In this document: one piece after another, positions 49,126 through 61,313 of the stretch
Layout: each line of letters begins with the position of its first letter
Numbering within the stretch: position 1 is the stretch's first letter
Source: Promerops cafer
Taxonomy: Eukaryota; Chordata; Aves; Passeriformes; Nectariniidae
Reading direction: 5' to 3'
DNA length: 64,000 nucleotides
Assembly (NCBI GenBank): GCA_013398275.1
Contig: VZSE01013530.1
Location: 868,001-932,000 of the forward strand
Translations under genes and position numbers: made by a program
The notes under the pieces: model-generated
Database searches by the model: none
What the model was told of the DNA's origin: nothing
Seen by the model: the letters and a program-made list of their open reading frames with translations, nothing else

Positions 49126-52100
49126 AGGCAGGCACTTGAGCATGTCCCAAGTTTCAAAGTCACTGTGCTGTTGCAAAGGTGACAAGAAAAAAAGGGAACA
49201 TTGCTTGTGCCTGTGTGTTTGCAAGAATGTGCATCCACTCTGCAACTGGGGGGGGGGCAAAAGATCTGCCCCAAGGAGTTTACAACAATTGCTCTCTATG
49301 TGAAATACTGTTAAATACTTTGAACTCCTGGTTTCAAATGCCAGGACCAGATCATTCCAGCAGGAATTCAGCTGCTCTATCTGCTGGCCTTCATGCAGCT
49401 GGAGTTTGAGACCTGTTTCTGGAGAGCCCAGCCCAACTTACCCCAACAGCTGTGGCAAACTCCCCCTGGCCAGGTGAAAGGTGGCACAGGTTCTGTGTTA
49501 AAATGTGATTTGACCAGAAACAGCATTACCATCACTCAGAGGCAGAGAGCTTGTAATGAGATCATATGGTCAGCAAGGCACACAGCCTAAAATCTTCCTT
49601 TTAAATGGCTGCTTCTTTGCACATCAGGGCAGGACAATGATTTGTGAAGTTGGAGAGGATGCCTGGTGCATACCCAGTCTTTAGTTTACTAGTGCGGTCT
49701 TACTTTTGGTTTATGTAAAAATGTGTGAGAGGAGGAATTTGATTCCACTCCTCAACAGAATTCTGCTGCAGTGATTGCTCTTGGCTAAGGGTTTACCAAG
49801 TAGCAGCCATTGTTAACTTGTCATTCAAAAAATCACAAGAATCCCATGAAAATTGAACTCCAAGTTAAAACTGTGTTGCAGCAGCGTCCTTCTGGAGATG
49901 CCTTTTAAACAGGGCTGACTTGGTATCATGTACCCAGTGCACTCTGTGGATTTCCTCTTGTTTAGGCTGTTTTCAATTTGCTTTCACCTCACAGAAGCTC
50001 TCTCCCATTTTAATTCCCTGCTGGCTTTACCCAGTTTTCTTATGAGTGATCTATAGCAGAAGGGTCCAAATTCAGACTGTAGTATGGGAAAGGGATTTAT
50101 AAATTATGAAACACCAATGTAGCTGAGCAGGATGGTTAGGGGGGAGAAGAAAGACAAGTAGAGGACATTTGGAAAACAAAGCAGAGAGCAGAGGAAGGTG
50201 AGCAGGGCTGTAAAACCAGCAGAAATAAGTTTTTAAAGAAATTAAAAATCAGAGAAACTATTGCTTAAGAAACGAACATAACACAACATGGTTGTGTGCA
50301 GCTGTAATGAAAAACAAAACCCCAAATGGAGGAACTTAAAAATGGGACAATAAATCACTAGGGGATAAAATCCAAGGTTTGATGACTGTTCATTGTTGAC
50401 TCCAGCCTCTATGGGTTGGGCTTCAATTTACCATGGAAGACAAATGAGGGTTTTGGTAAAATGCATGAACAGGCTAATTGGAGGCTAATTAGGGAGTCAG
50501 CTGATCACACAGGACTGACACAAGAGGAGCCCACAGGATCCAAGTGGCAGGCAGCACTGCAGAAAGATGGCTTGTGATTTAAGGTGCAATTCCCAAAAGA
50601 GCAGCTCTCTGTCAAGCTGTCAGCAGGGGCTGGTGCTTTTCCAGAGGTGCAGATGTACTTGAGCAGTGGGAAGCTGAGAGCTGAAGCAAGTCCACCCTGC
50701 CTGCTTCTGCTTCCCTTCCACACAGCCTGTTCCTCCTGCATTTGCAGCACTGAGGGATGGATGGGCTCGTGTCTGTGCTGGGATTGTAGTCCCAGGCTGG
50801 GAGTGGCACTGCCACCAGCTGTGGTGCAGCTGAGCAGGGCTGTGTGCCCCGGGCTCCTGTGCTGTGGGAGATGTATCTGTCTCCCAGATATCACAGCTGG
50901 ATTTGCCTCTGCAGCAGAGCGGGCTCCAGCTGTGCTCCGCAGGTGCTCAGTCTGAGTCGCAAGGGTGAAAAACATGAAAACAACAGCACAAAAGCTGGTG
51001 GTTTGCAGCAAGGAATGGGAAGCTGGGATATCCTTCAGCAGTGTGTCCCAGGAATGGAGATGAGTGGCAAAGCAGCAGATCAGAAGTGCTGATCCTCATG
51101 TGGCTGCAGAGAAGGTGCTCAGCAGTCGGCTCAGGTGTTCGTCTGCTCCCGCTCTGACAGATGAAGTGTCCACAAAAGCAAACCAGCTGCATTTCAATGG
51201 TGGCTGGCTGGTCTGAATGCTGCACACTCAGGTTTGAAATGAAATTCCAGCTCGCTGCTGTGCTGACAAGCTGCAGATCATGGCTGTGAACATGACACAG
51301 TTCGGTCTCCCAGCTGCTCATCCTGGCCTCTGCTCTGGGCTTGCCGGGAAGTTCCCTTCTCCCTATCAGAAAGAGAAGGGAATATTAGATTAGCAGTATT
51401 AGAAACTGCTTCATTAGGACAATATTGCTGCTGTGAGACTGGGGAACACTAAGTCTGGTGCTGTTAAAGTCCAATTGTTTCACAAGGACTGTAGGTGCAG
51501 TGGTATTTTCCTGAGCCTTTTTGAAAGGGGTCATGAAAAAAACAAAAGATCATGAGCCAGCAACTGTGGATTTGGTGAATGTCCTAAAGACAGCAAACAC
51601 AGGGAGAGGAAGGTTTTATGGCAGGCAGTGTGTGCATGCTTCAGTTACTCTGAGCATCTGTTTGAGCTTTGCCTGCCATGATGGGTGAGGCAGAATCAGG
51701 AGATGTCATGTAATTGGGTTTCCATAAAGAATGTGATATCAAACATTCATGAGCAAGGCAAAAATTCCCAGAAAATAAGGTGGTGTCATCCCAAACTGTT
51801 GATGGAGAATTCTTCTGAAGATGTGCAAAGGCAACACTATTTGACAACTTGGGCACTTTTTATTCCTTCTCTGGAAAATGGCCTACAGTTGTAGGAGAAA
51901 ATTACTGGAATATCACTGAGGTTTTTAGCTGGTTTTAGAAAAAAAGAGGGGGTTTGAGGGATTTTTGGTTGAACTGTTAGACTGCTGCTGTCATTTGATT
52001 TATTCTGAATGAGCAGCAAAAGAGAGAAATAGAAGCTTGTCTGTGAGTGGTTAATTTTCACAAATGTGAATTTTTCCTAGCAGGAGCAAGAGGGTTTCAA

Positions 52101-55100
52101 CACAGGCTGTTGTGAGGCTCTGCAAATGCCAAGTGTCTGCTCTTGGGAGATGGAGAACAAAGTTGGCACCAATAATTAGTGGCTGATTTGGCAAAAGTTG
52201 CTGAAAATTGACATCTTGGGATAATTTAGTAAAACAGTGCAGTTTGAGATTACTTTTGTGATGTTACTGTGCAAAGTGCAGGGGTGATCAGAAGGAATGT
52301 CTTGTGGAAAATGTGAAGGACAAATTTGGTGTCTTATTTAGTTCTTTGTGCTTTCTCTTGAGCTTTTCTAGCATATTGTTAGCAGTACAATGATACAGCA
52401 AAGTTGCTGATGTTAACTAAGGAAAGTTGAGATGCCAAAACTACACATGGAACTTTGTTTCTCTTCCTCTTTGCTAAGATATGGGCATTAATTTCACTTG
52501 GATGTAACTGTCATTTAGAAGCAAATCCATCATGGGAATAACATCACATGGTCCAGCAAATCCAGCAATTCATCATCCAAGGGCCTGAGAGGCAGAGCAG
52601 CACTGGAGGAGGACTCTGTGGGGTTTGTGGTCAGGAGTGTGTGGAGGCATCCCTGCCTGCCCAGGGACAGCCTCCGGGAAAGAGCACTGGGTGGGAAGTT
52701 GGGATATGAACCAGAAATCTTTCTGCTGCTGTTGTAAATGTTTTGAGCTGTGTTTCTGGTCTTGGGATGGTTCTAGCACCAACTGGAGCCAGCATGGCTT
52801 TCCCTGTGCTGGGAAGCACAGGGGGTTGGTGCCTCAGAGGTACCAGTGCCCAACACTGGGCGTGTTGTCCTGAGGGGAACAGTTGAGGGGCGAAGGTAAT
52901 TCTGTATGTGTGGAATTTTTATGCTCCCAAGAAAATTTAAAGTGGTTGGTTGGAACCTAGTGGGAGTGAGATGACTTCCAGGGAACCTCCTGATAAGTTT
53001 TCTCAGGAGCTGGCAGGACCGTAGGGACTACAGTGTGACAGTGATGAAGTGAGCAGCAAAGAGGGAGGACAGGCAGTTTTCATTGCAGGATGGTAGGATC
53101 ACATTTTGCCTCTGGCTGATTTACTCACAGCAGGAATAAAGGTACCGTGCCAGGAGTTAGTTTGACACATAACGGAGAGAAATGAAAGCACAAAAGCTCA
53201 AGATACCTTGACAGCCAATCACCCACCCAAATAACAGCCCCCCAGCCAGCAGAGCTTCTTGTCTACAACCTCAGTGCACGGCTCAGGCTCTCCCCCTGCC
53301 CAGCACTGCTGTCTGCAGTAGCAGCTCTGATAGCTTTGTCTTGCTGCTGATTGCTTTAGCTTTTTATGCACAACAGAGAGAAGACATGACCTGCAGCCCC
53401 TGCCAGCCTAGGCTTACTTTTCTACAGAGCTTTTAAGATTTATGGTCATATTTTACATGTAACTGTGATTTGTCTTATAGATAATGAATATATGATTGCC
53501 CCTTGATCCCATAGCGAGTCTCCACTGTGATGGCTTGGTCATTACTTCTGAGCACAAGCAAGGAAATTTTAACACTTAAGTTTTCCTGGTGGAATAAACC
53601 ATGAGGCAGGGCTGGAGCCTGATAAAGAGCTGCCTCCAGTGCTGCCAGGCCAGGCTCATTCGCCCTCCATGGTACACCTGGGAGTGACAGCTGGGCTCTG
53701 TGTGAAGAATGAATTCTTGTGCTGCATCATGGATTCTGACCAGACTAATTTTAAAAGCTTGTGGCCCCAGGAGCAGAAGCTGCTGGGAGCCCTGAGGCTG
53801 GCAGTGAGTGGTGGTTGTGCTTGTTAGCTACATTAAATGCTGCTGTTTGGGGAGAAGGACATTGGGGCTCCACGGGGGTGTTGGACCACCATGTGGTACT
53901 TTCTCTCTGTCCACTGAGCAAGGGGAGCCCTGCCAGTGCAGTGCAGAGGAGATCCCTGCAGCTGCGGATCTCAGGACAAGCATGTCCTTGAAGCTTGCTG
54001 GGAACTGGCAGGAAGCTGTGTCTCTCAGGGGCTGTGCTTTGCCTGGAGGTCTCTTCAAGGAGAACAGAGACCAGCTTCTCACCACAAAGGCACGGCCTGG
54101 GGCCCAGGGCAGTAAGGATTGCTCCATGGGGATTGGGGATGCCTGGTGTGTCCCTCCTGGCAGCCAGAGGCTGTGCAGGTCGGTGTGTTGTTGTCACCTC
54201 AGTGGGGAGCTGAGGGGACTCTGCTCAGGCTGCACATTGCCCAGGACCTGCTGACACAGCAGCCTGAGGCAGTGAAGTTCAGGCAAGAGCACAGATGTTC
54301 TTGTAATGAGCCCAGTGATCTGGTGACTCATTCCCTTCCCAAGCAGCCACTTTTGATGTGAAAACTTCAATAAATGGAAATGGAGAATCCTCTTTTGTAA
54401 CATTTCCAGGAGCTGTTTCTCATTTCTGGTTTGAAGGTGATGGCTTGGGCTTCCTCCCTTTGCTTCCCGTTATATTTCTGCGAATGAAACATTGGGACTT
54501 TTACTCAACCCACAGCCCTCTCTGCACTTTTGCTGACCTCTCTAAGTGGGTCTTTCCTGACATTTCCTAAAATCAAGAGGTTCTCGGTGGTTTTTCAAGT
54601 CTCCTGTAATGCAAATGGTAATAATGATATGAATGCTAATCATTGTTATTCTGTAGGATGAAATGTCAAGGTTCCATATTTTCATGTTAATTTTTTGTAG
54701 GTGGGTGCCACATTACACATGTCCATCCTGTCAGGGAACATGCTTTTCATATCACAGGAACTGTTAGAAATCATTAGTAATGGAGGAGACAACTGTTGTG
54801 CCCGATGGGTTGGTCTTTGACATGCAGTAATGCAAAGTGACATGGAAAATTTGGAATGAAGGATGAAAAGCTGTTAAAAAATTGTGGACATAGCTATAAA
54901 TTAATTAATCTCGTACCTAAAATGTGGTGCTGAGCTGTAATGATAAATAGGATCCATGTCACTCCTGTTGGGTTGCATGTGTGTAACTAGGAAAGGAGCT
55001 AAAGGGTTGGGTCTGGGGGGACTGGTTTGGTGGTACCTGTATGGGTAGCACAAGGCTGTACTGGCAACTGCACTTGCCTTGAAATAGGAGTCTGTGGGCA

Positions 55101-55509
55101 GTGAGATCAGATTTTGAAGTACGTGTCTATCTTTAACTGTTCTAAATAGAGGGTACCCTGGGTAGCACAGGATCCCTGGACAGTGTACTTCTGTGCGAAG
55201 TACTTTTAAGCAACAAGTATTTTACTGCAAACAGCTCCATTCTTCTCATCACAACATTGGTATGACTTGCTGCTCTTTTTGGCCTGTATTTATTATGCAG
55301 TATTACTTTGTAGAAAGTACTTCTTTTACTTAGCAAAATAAAAACATTTTGTGTCATATTTCTCTCTCATTTAGGTAGTTTTTAATTGACATTTCGTGAA
55401 GCTAATGCTGTTACGTAACGGTCAGAACATAACAAATGCTGCTACTTCGAATTCATCGGAGCTGAATCCTGAACCTCTCCTGGCTGGTAACTCGTGTGTT
55501 TGGTTTCAG
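49126..55509 (+). other. ADAMTS2: ADAMTS2 large intron, last segment
   Basis: Final part of the large intron, ending in the acceptor GTTTGGTTTCAG (AG at 55508-55509). A 10-G run lies at 49248-49257. GC-rich stretches at 50.6-51.3 kb and 53.6-54.3 kb carry opposing open frames of up to 168 codons that resemble no protein family. No transposon or RNA gene is seen after the CR1 copy. Confidence 0.75.
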
Positions 55510-55712
55510 GCTCCAACCTCACTGGTCTGGACGGTCTCGACAGCGCTCTGGGCCTCCTGGAGGAGCAGGTGCAGAGGTCGAGGCAGCGCCGCCGCAGGCA
55601 CGCGACAGAGGATGATTACAACATCGAGGTGCTCCTGGGCGTTGACGACTCAGTTGTTCAGTTCCACGGGAAGGAACACGTTCAGAAGTACCTGCTGACC
55701 TTGATGAATATC
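55510..55712 (+). CDS. ADAMTS2: ADAMTS2 coding exon B: prodomain end, furin site and start of the metalloprotease domain
   Basis: The exon opens with two bases completing the Gly codon left by exon A (G|GC) and continues SNLTGLDGLDSALGLLEEQV. It then gives a basic furin-type site RSRQRRRR (55575-55598), followed by HATEDDYNIEVLLGVDDSVV. The last stretch is QFHGKEHVQKYLLTLMNI, the first strand and helix of the reprolysin-type catalytic domain. Cleavage after RRRR would release the mature enzyme with N-terminal His-Ala (HA), as I recall for ADAMTS2. DDSVVQFHGKEHVQK matches ADAMTS2; I recall ADAMTS3 and ADAMTS14 having Arg instead of Gln and Asn instead of Lys in this stretch. NLT (55515-55523) is a potential N-glycosylation site in the prodomain. 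The donor is ATC|GTGAGT with GT at 55713-55714, so the exon leaves in phase 0. The zinc-binding HExxH motif is encoded further downstream, outside the window. Confidence 0.97.
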
Positions 55713-55881
55713 GTGAGTACAGCCCTGCTAGCTGCCCTGTGGGAAGGCTCTGAAAGGGCTGGGAATGTAGGTTGGGTAAGCCATTTGAATAAGACGTAAC
55801 AGGTTTTTCTCGTGGCAGGAGATAAAATAACTCTAGGAGGGAAATCCAGGCCACTTTCAGAAAATCCAATAGGGGAGAAGC

Positions 55882-55902
55882 AAAAAAAAAAAAAATAAAA
55901 AA
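55882..55902. repeat. A-rich simple repeat
   Basis: Fourteen A, one T, then six A. It lies 170 bases after exon B and has no retrocopy beside it. Confidence 0.85.
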
Positions 55903-57215
55903 GGAGCCAAGACAGAAGCTGAGTGTGAGACTGTTAAAATGTTCAAAGTCCTGCTTATATGCTTTGGTGGGTGGGGACACGAGGTCGGGGGCTCAGGTTT
56001 TTGGAAGTCATTCTGTTTTAGCTGTATATTCCCTTAACCAAAGCTTCCTGCTCAGGAATACAGTTTGGAGAACTGTCTTCAAATAAGGTTCTAACAGAAA
56101 TGACTATTGGCTTTTACATTTTTAAAACTACTCTGCTAAATTCTTTGATTTCTCAACAGCCACTTCAGGTCCCGGGCAACCTCCCTGCTCCTTGTTCACA
56201 CTGCAGTAAAATGTTATGCAGTGTAACACTGAGATTTCTTAGATTGATTTAGTATTTACTCCATGACCGACATCTTTAGGTTTCCTTAGTTAAATATTTA
56301 ATCTTCAGAACCATAGTCTGTGCAACAGACTACATGGTGTAGGAGTGATGAAAGGAGACACTAGGGAATATTATGTTGGAAGGAATCACTTTTTTTTTTC
56401 CTAAATATCAATGCAGCAGCCCTCTAGTACCCCAGACAGTAAGCAAGGACACTATATTTTTTGGAAAAGAATAAAGACTTGAAAAATCATCCCTTGTACA
56501 GATCAAAATCAAAATATATTTTAATCTTTTGCTGAGGAAATAGAAGTAAGTGGTAGCCCCCCTCATAGGCAACTCCTTTGGGGATGACTTTCTTCCTTCT
56601 TCTTGTCTGGAAGAAATCTTTGCTCAATGAAACACACTTCTGAAAAAGCTTTGGCCTCAGTGAATGTGTGTTCTTAGTAAAATAGTGTGGAGTAAAAAAT
56701 TGTATGCCTGCTCAGTTTTTGACAAATGGAGTCTGACTGCTGAAGTTTACAGTCATGTCAAGAGGATGAGCCTGTAGATGACTCCTTTCACTTTGCAAAC
56801 CACAGAGGCAGAAATCCAGGCTATTAGGTAGATTTGTCTGGGATGTAGTTTTTCCAAGATATATTTTTTTAATTATGAAGCTTGTTTTTTTTCTTTCTTT
56901 ATTATGTTCTTTTAGCAATGTGCAGAATATCACTGTTTTTCATTTTAAATGAGAGGTGGAATACAATTTAAGAAAACCCCTTGTGTGATATAAATTCAGT
57001 TATGACTTTTTATAACAGCATTGTAAATAGTTAAAAACCTGCCCTGACATTAGAGTTATGGGGTACTTGGTGTCTGCTCTGATGGCTGTAAATGCATATA
57101 TTCTAACATAAATGACATAGTGAATTTCATTTATTTGTGTGGTTTGTTTCCTCTGAGGCTTAAAACAAAGTCTACAGTGAAACAGATGGTTTTATGCATC
57201 TCTAAATTAACAAGT

Positions 57216-57253
57216 CAAACAGGCCAAACCAGGAATGTGGCAAACAGGCCAAA
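57216..57253. repeat. Direct repeat CAAACAGGCCAAA, two copies
   Basis: The 13-base motif CAAACAGGCCAAA occurs at 57216-57228 and again at 57241-57253, 25 bases apart start to start. A related AAACAGG follows. It is a short local duplication of unknown meaning. Confidence 0.7.
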
Positions 57254-58194
57254 ATAGATTAAACAGGACTCTTTACTTATCATGTCACTTACATCTATTT
57301 TTAAGAATTAAAATATACAGTAATGGTAAAGAAGCCATAAATGTTCCAGCTCTGGAATATACTTTTTCCTAATTTTAGTAAACCATCCAAGACACAAATT
57401 GCAAGAAATAACAACTCTTCAGCAGCCTGTCTCTGCAAGTGGTTTAGAAAGTGCAGCCTGTGTAACCAGCCCACAGGGCACGGCAGCTCTTGGCACAGGC
57501 AGCAATTGTTCTGTTGAGAGCTCTGAGGTAGAAACATGTCTTTTGGGGACTGAGGATGTGTCCCATGCCTTGTGCCCAACTTCGAGGAGCTGTTTGAAAT
57601 CCCCAAGGCCTCTTGAAAGGCTCTGGATAGTCGCTGGCAGTCATCAGTGTTGTCCTGTTCTTTCCTTCAATACTCAGCTGGTTTCTAGAGCCTGTATTTC
57701 GGCAGAGGGGCGGGTGGTGGTAACCAGTCCTGTTTCCAGCTCCAGCACAGAGAGGCAGGAGGGGTTTGTTACTGCAGATGGTGGTGCTGGGGACCTGTAT
57801 TGTGCCAAGGACAACACAATGCAGAACCTCTCCTCCCCCTCAGCAGGGCAACTCCAGCTCTTGCCCTCGTGGCTAGACAAGTGCAAGGTGTGATTCTGTG
57901 TAGAACATGGCTTTGGTCTCCTTTCCTGAGATTCACAGTGACTCCTTCATTACCCTCTCTTCTACCTCTTTGAATAGTTGGGGATTTTTGTTTAGAAAAT
58001 GAGGCCACTATAGAAGGCCTAGGGGTCCCTGGCTAAGGGTCACATGTGTGCAGTGTGCTTCTGATGAGATGTGTAGGTCCAAGGTCACTGAAAAAGAAGA
58101 GACAGTTACAAACAATTCCAGCTGTATTTTTAAATCTAATCGGAGATCCTCTCATAACCATCAGATTGTGTGTACCCTGCTGGGTTTAGGATGT

Positions 58195-58289
58195 AATCAA
58201 TTAGCTTCCTGTAGTAACAAGGCATAGAATCAATTAGCTTTGTATGGTAACGAGGTAGTAAGCATAAAATCAAGAATGCATGATAACAA
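58195..58289. repeat. Imperfect tandem repeat, about 2.5 units of 33-40 bp
   Basis: Unit 1 starts AATCAATTAGCTTCCTGTAG and continues TAACAAGGCATAG (58195-58227). Unit 2 starts AATCAATTAGCTTTGTATGG and continues TAACGAGGTAGTAAGCATA (58228-58266). A third, partial unit reads AATCAAGAATGCATGATAAC (from 58268). Each has the order AATCAA, then TAAC, and the first two share AATCAATTAGCTT and GCATA. It may be a local tandem duplication or the internal repeats of an unrecognised element. Confidence 0.65.
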
Positions 58290-59384
58290 AATAAAATAAT
58301 AGTGAAAGTATTTACTGCAGATAAAATAGGTGATCAAATAGTTGAATTTCTGAGGTTCCAAAAATGAAATAAATCTTAGGTGAATTGTCCCTCCTGGGGC
58401 AAGACATTACTTTCCCAGAAGCAACTCCCAGCTTGGCTGCTTCTCCCACTGTTCTTGATCTCCTTGTGTGTGATGGTGTGAGCAGTTGTCCTTAACTAAC
58501 TTTTCCCAGGGATCTTGGGTGGAACCCTACCACCAACCCAATCAAAACAATATATTTCTTTTTCCAAGCCCAGTGCAATGACTGTAAATTCCGTAAAATC
58601 TATTTTGTGCAGCTTAAGTGATGTGTTGCAGTCCACACCTAAAAGCCATGAAGTGAGAAAAAACAGGGGCTGGGTGTCCTGGCTATCTTGAATAGCTGTG
58701 CTAATATTTATCCCGAAGTTTGGAAATGAAGTCACTCCCAAACAAATGGTGATAGATGCCAGAGGATTTTTAACACGTTGGGCTGCAGCCACGTATTGTC
58801 TGACTGTGCGCCAGCCGTTCCACTGCAGTGAGCTCGGCCTCATGCCTCCCCTTTTTCATCCTCCAGTCATTTCCTCTGACAAAACTCTGGTTTCTCTTGA
58901 CCTCCTCTCTTTTCCCTGCTCAGCACCATCGGGACGTTCAGTCACCTTTGGAAAATATGCCATTGTTTTTGCTTTAGAGACCCTTGGCTGCCTCTCGCTT
59001 GCACCATTTTCATTTGTACGTCGTGCTGTGTTTTTTCCTGGGAAGGATATTGGCCTGCACAGTCCTCTGCATTTCCAAGCGTGAGCCCACACATTGCACA
59101 AACTAGCCTTGTATTTATAGCATGCAGGAGCATTTCCACAGAGGAGAGATATTTGGGTGGAATCTTGTAGTTCTGTAGTTACTCGAGAACACAGAAGGTA
59201 ATTCAATTTCATCACGAAAGCATCTCAAACCCCCAGTAATTGTATCTGCTTGTACAATGGTTTGGGAAATGCCAGAAAAGTGCAAGGCTAGAAGTGGCAT
59301 TGGAGAATTACCTTGTTGCTTGGGAAAGAAAAGGTTTTCACTGCAGGATGCTCTGGGAAGAGGAGAAGGGCACTGAATGGATGT

Positions 59385-59884
59385 TGTTGAGCTGAATGGC
59401 TTGGATGGGTGCACTGATCACAGGAAAAAAAACTGGCTGGGTGGTCAAGTCCAAAGGGTGGTGGTGAATGGAACCAGTTGGAGGCCAGTCCAACGTGTTA
59501 TTCCCCAGGTCCAGCAGTGTTCAATATCAGTGATCTGGATTAGAGAATTGAGTGAATCCTTAGTTCATGTGCAGGTGACACCAAGGTAGATGGGAGTGTT
59601 CTGCTGGAGGGCTGGAAGGCTCTCCAGTGGGATCTGGACATGGCCTCAAGTTGCTGCAGGAGATGTTTAGATTGAATATTTGGAAAAATCTCTTCATGGT
59701 TGTCAAGCATTGGAACAGGCTGCCCAGGCAAGTGATGGGAGTCACCATCCCTGGAGATGTTTAGAAGATGTTTGGATGTGGCTTGGGAAAGTGGTTTAGT
59801 GGTGTCCCTGGCAATGCTGGGGTTGATGGTTGGACTTACTGATCTTAAAGAGCTTTTCCAACCTAAAGGGTTCATTGATTCTGA
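59385..59884 (+). mobile_element. CR1 LINE copy with decayed RT region and 3' UTR
   Basis: The left half matches CR1 ORF2 reverse transcriptase sequence: AACTGGCTGGGTGGTCAAG, GTGGTGGTGAATGGAACC (VVVNGT), TTCCCCAGG, TTCAATATC, AGTGATCTGGATTAG, then GGTGACACCAAGG, which corresponds to the region after the FADD box (the second Asp of ADDTK is kept, the first reads Gly). Several stretches present in the full RT are missing, so the frame is broken. The right half is 3' UTR: CATTGGAACAGGCTGCCCAG, GTCACCATCCCTGGAGATGT, ACTTACTGATCTTAAAGAGC, TTTTCCAACCTAAAGGG, ending near ATTGATTCTG. It is non-functional, and the order of parts shows internal deletions. It is in sense orientation to ADAMTS2. Confidence 0.9.
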
Positions 59885-61297
59885 AATGGGTGTTGTTGGT
59901 ACCCAGTCCTGGTGCTGAAATTCTGTGTTTCATAACCCTCTTAAAAGTAGTTTCCAGGATTAAGCAATTTTCAGGGGTAAAAACCTTTAAATTCTTTTCC
60001 ATTCCTTTACCATAGAAGGGCTGATAGTAAAATATTTATATATTCATGTAATGTATGTATGGCAAAAATATTTGTGGTACTAAAGCCCATCTCTTCAAAG
60101 TAGCTAAGTGCCTAATTGCTGTTATTTCAAAGGGAGATAGACCCTAAATAAGAATTATGCCTCTCTCTGGGCTAGATTTATCTGAGTATTTAGTAATTTA
60201 CCTGCCTTTGAAATCAGGGAGAATCAGTATTAAAAATTAACTCATGGGATTATGTATCCCCCAGCCTTCAAGTGAAACTTCAACTCCAGAACAAATACAT
60301 TAAACAACTTTTCATTTGAATAACTAAAATCAATGAGAGTTATGCAGCTGGGGGCTTTGGAAAGTCCCTGGAGTCTTTCACCTGCATCTTTCAGCACTAC
60401 ACATGTCTTTGAAATTGTGGCCCTGAGGCGCTGCTGAATGTGTTATCTGTCCTCTTTAATAGTATGTACATGATACTACTGTTACAGATGAGATTTCTGC
60501 TCTCGTATCTCTGGCTGATGAGGGATGAAGATTTGCAGGTACAGAACAGCAAGTCCCTAATGAGAGGAAAGGGCAGAAATGCCATCGGTTTCTAACTGAC
60601 AGTTGGATAAAAACCTGAAAGCATGTCTAATTCAAGCTGCTAAAAAGAAAGTGATGATTGAATACATTGAAATAATGGCGCTCCCTGTCCTCAGATTCAT
60701 GCTTTTTAAACTAAAAAGCATTTCTTTCAGACAGCAAGGATAGTTCAATAATGTAGAATTTGACTAGATTTTTGGAAATTAAATAATTCATAAGCTCCAA
60801 TGCTCATTATTTAAAATCAGTTTATTTTAATATGGGCACTTTAAATTTGAACTAACTCTAAGAAGTTCCACAAATAACAAATGTAAGTCCAACTCTATTC
60901 ATCTGAGGGACTTCAGCTGTCCATAGCTGAATTACAGCTTGTTTGAAAGTTTAAATATATGTATGTGAGTTAACTCCACATTTTGACTGTTCATTATAAA
61001 CCAGTAGCTGTGACTGGTGTGAACAGTGTCTGAAGAGGCCTCCATGAGGTTATTTTTGTTCATTATCTTGATTGCCACCCTACAGTGGAAGCTGTAGTTG
61101 TGCTTGGGCATTCAGGGGCTCCTGCAGGAAAGACCCTCTCAGAACTCTTGCAGGTTGTGCTCATTTTCACAGGGACAATATTCCCAGTGTCAGGTGAGCA
61201 TTGCTCATTATTAGTACCTGGAATGTGCCTTGCTGCCCTATCACACAGGTTTTGGTACCGTCCTCAAGGTAGAGGGTAGGTACTGTAAAAAGATAGA

Positions 61298-61313
61298 TTT
61301 TTTTTTTTTTTTT
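61298..61313. repeat. Poly-T tract (16 nt)
   Basis: Mononucleotide run within intron sequence; no adjacent retrocopy is recognised. Confidence 0.88.

Larger units (their letters stand above)
55713..59370 (+). other. ADAMTS2: ADAMTS2 intron downstream of exon B, proximal part
   Basis: Intron beginning with a good donor (GTGAGT). It contains an A-rich run at 55882-55902, a repeated CAAACAGGCCAAA motif near 57.2 kb, overlapping chance frames near 57.4-57.9 kb and an imperfect tandem repeat near 58.2 kb. No exon encoding the following catalytic segment (NEIYHDESLG in ADAMTS2) was found by reading. Confidence 0.75.

Noticed and set aside
50505..51011. 168-codon minus-strand frame with a hydrophobic start
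   Set aside because: The start resembles a signal peptide, but the rest is composition-driven and matches nothing known; there is an overlapping frame on the other strand.
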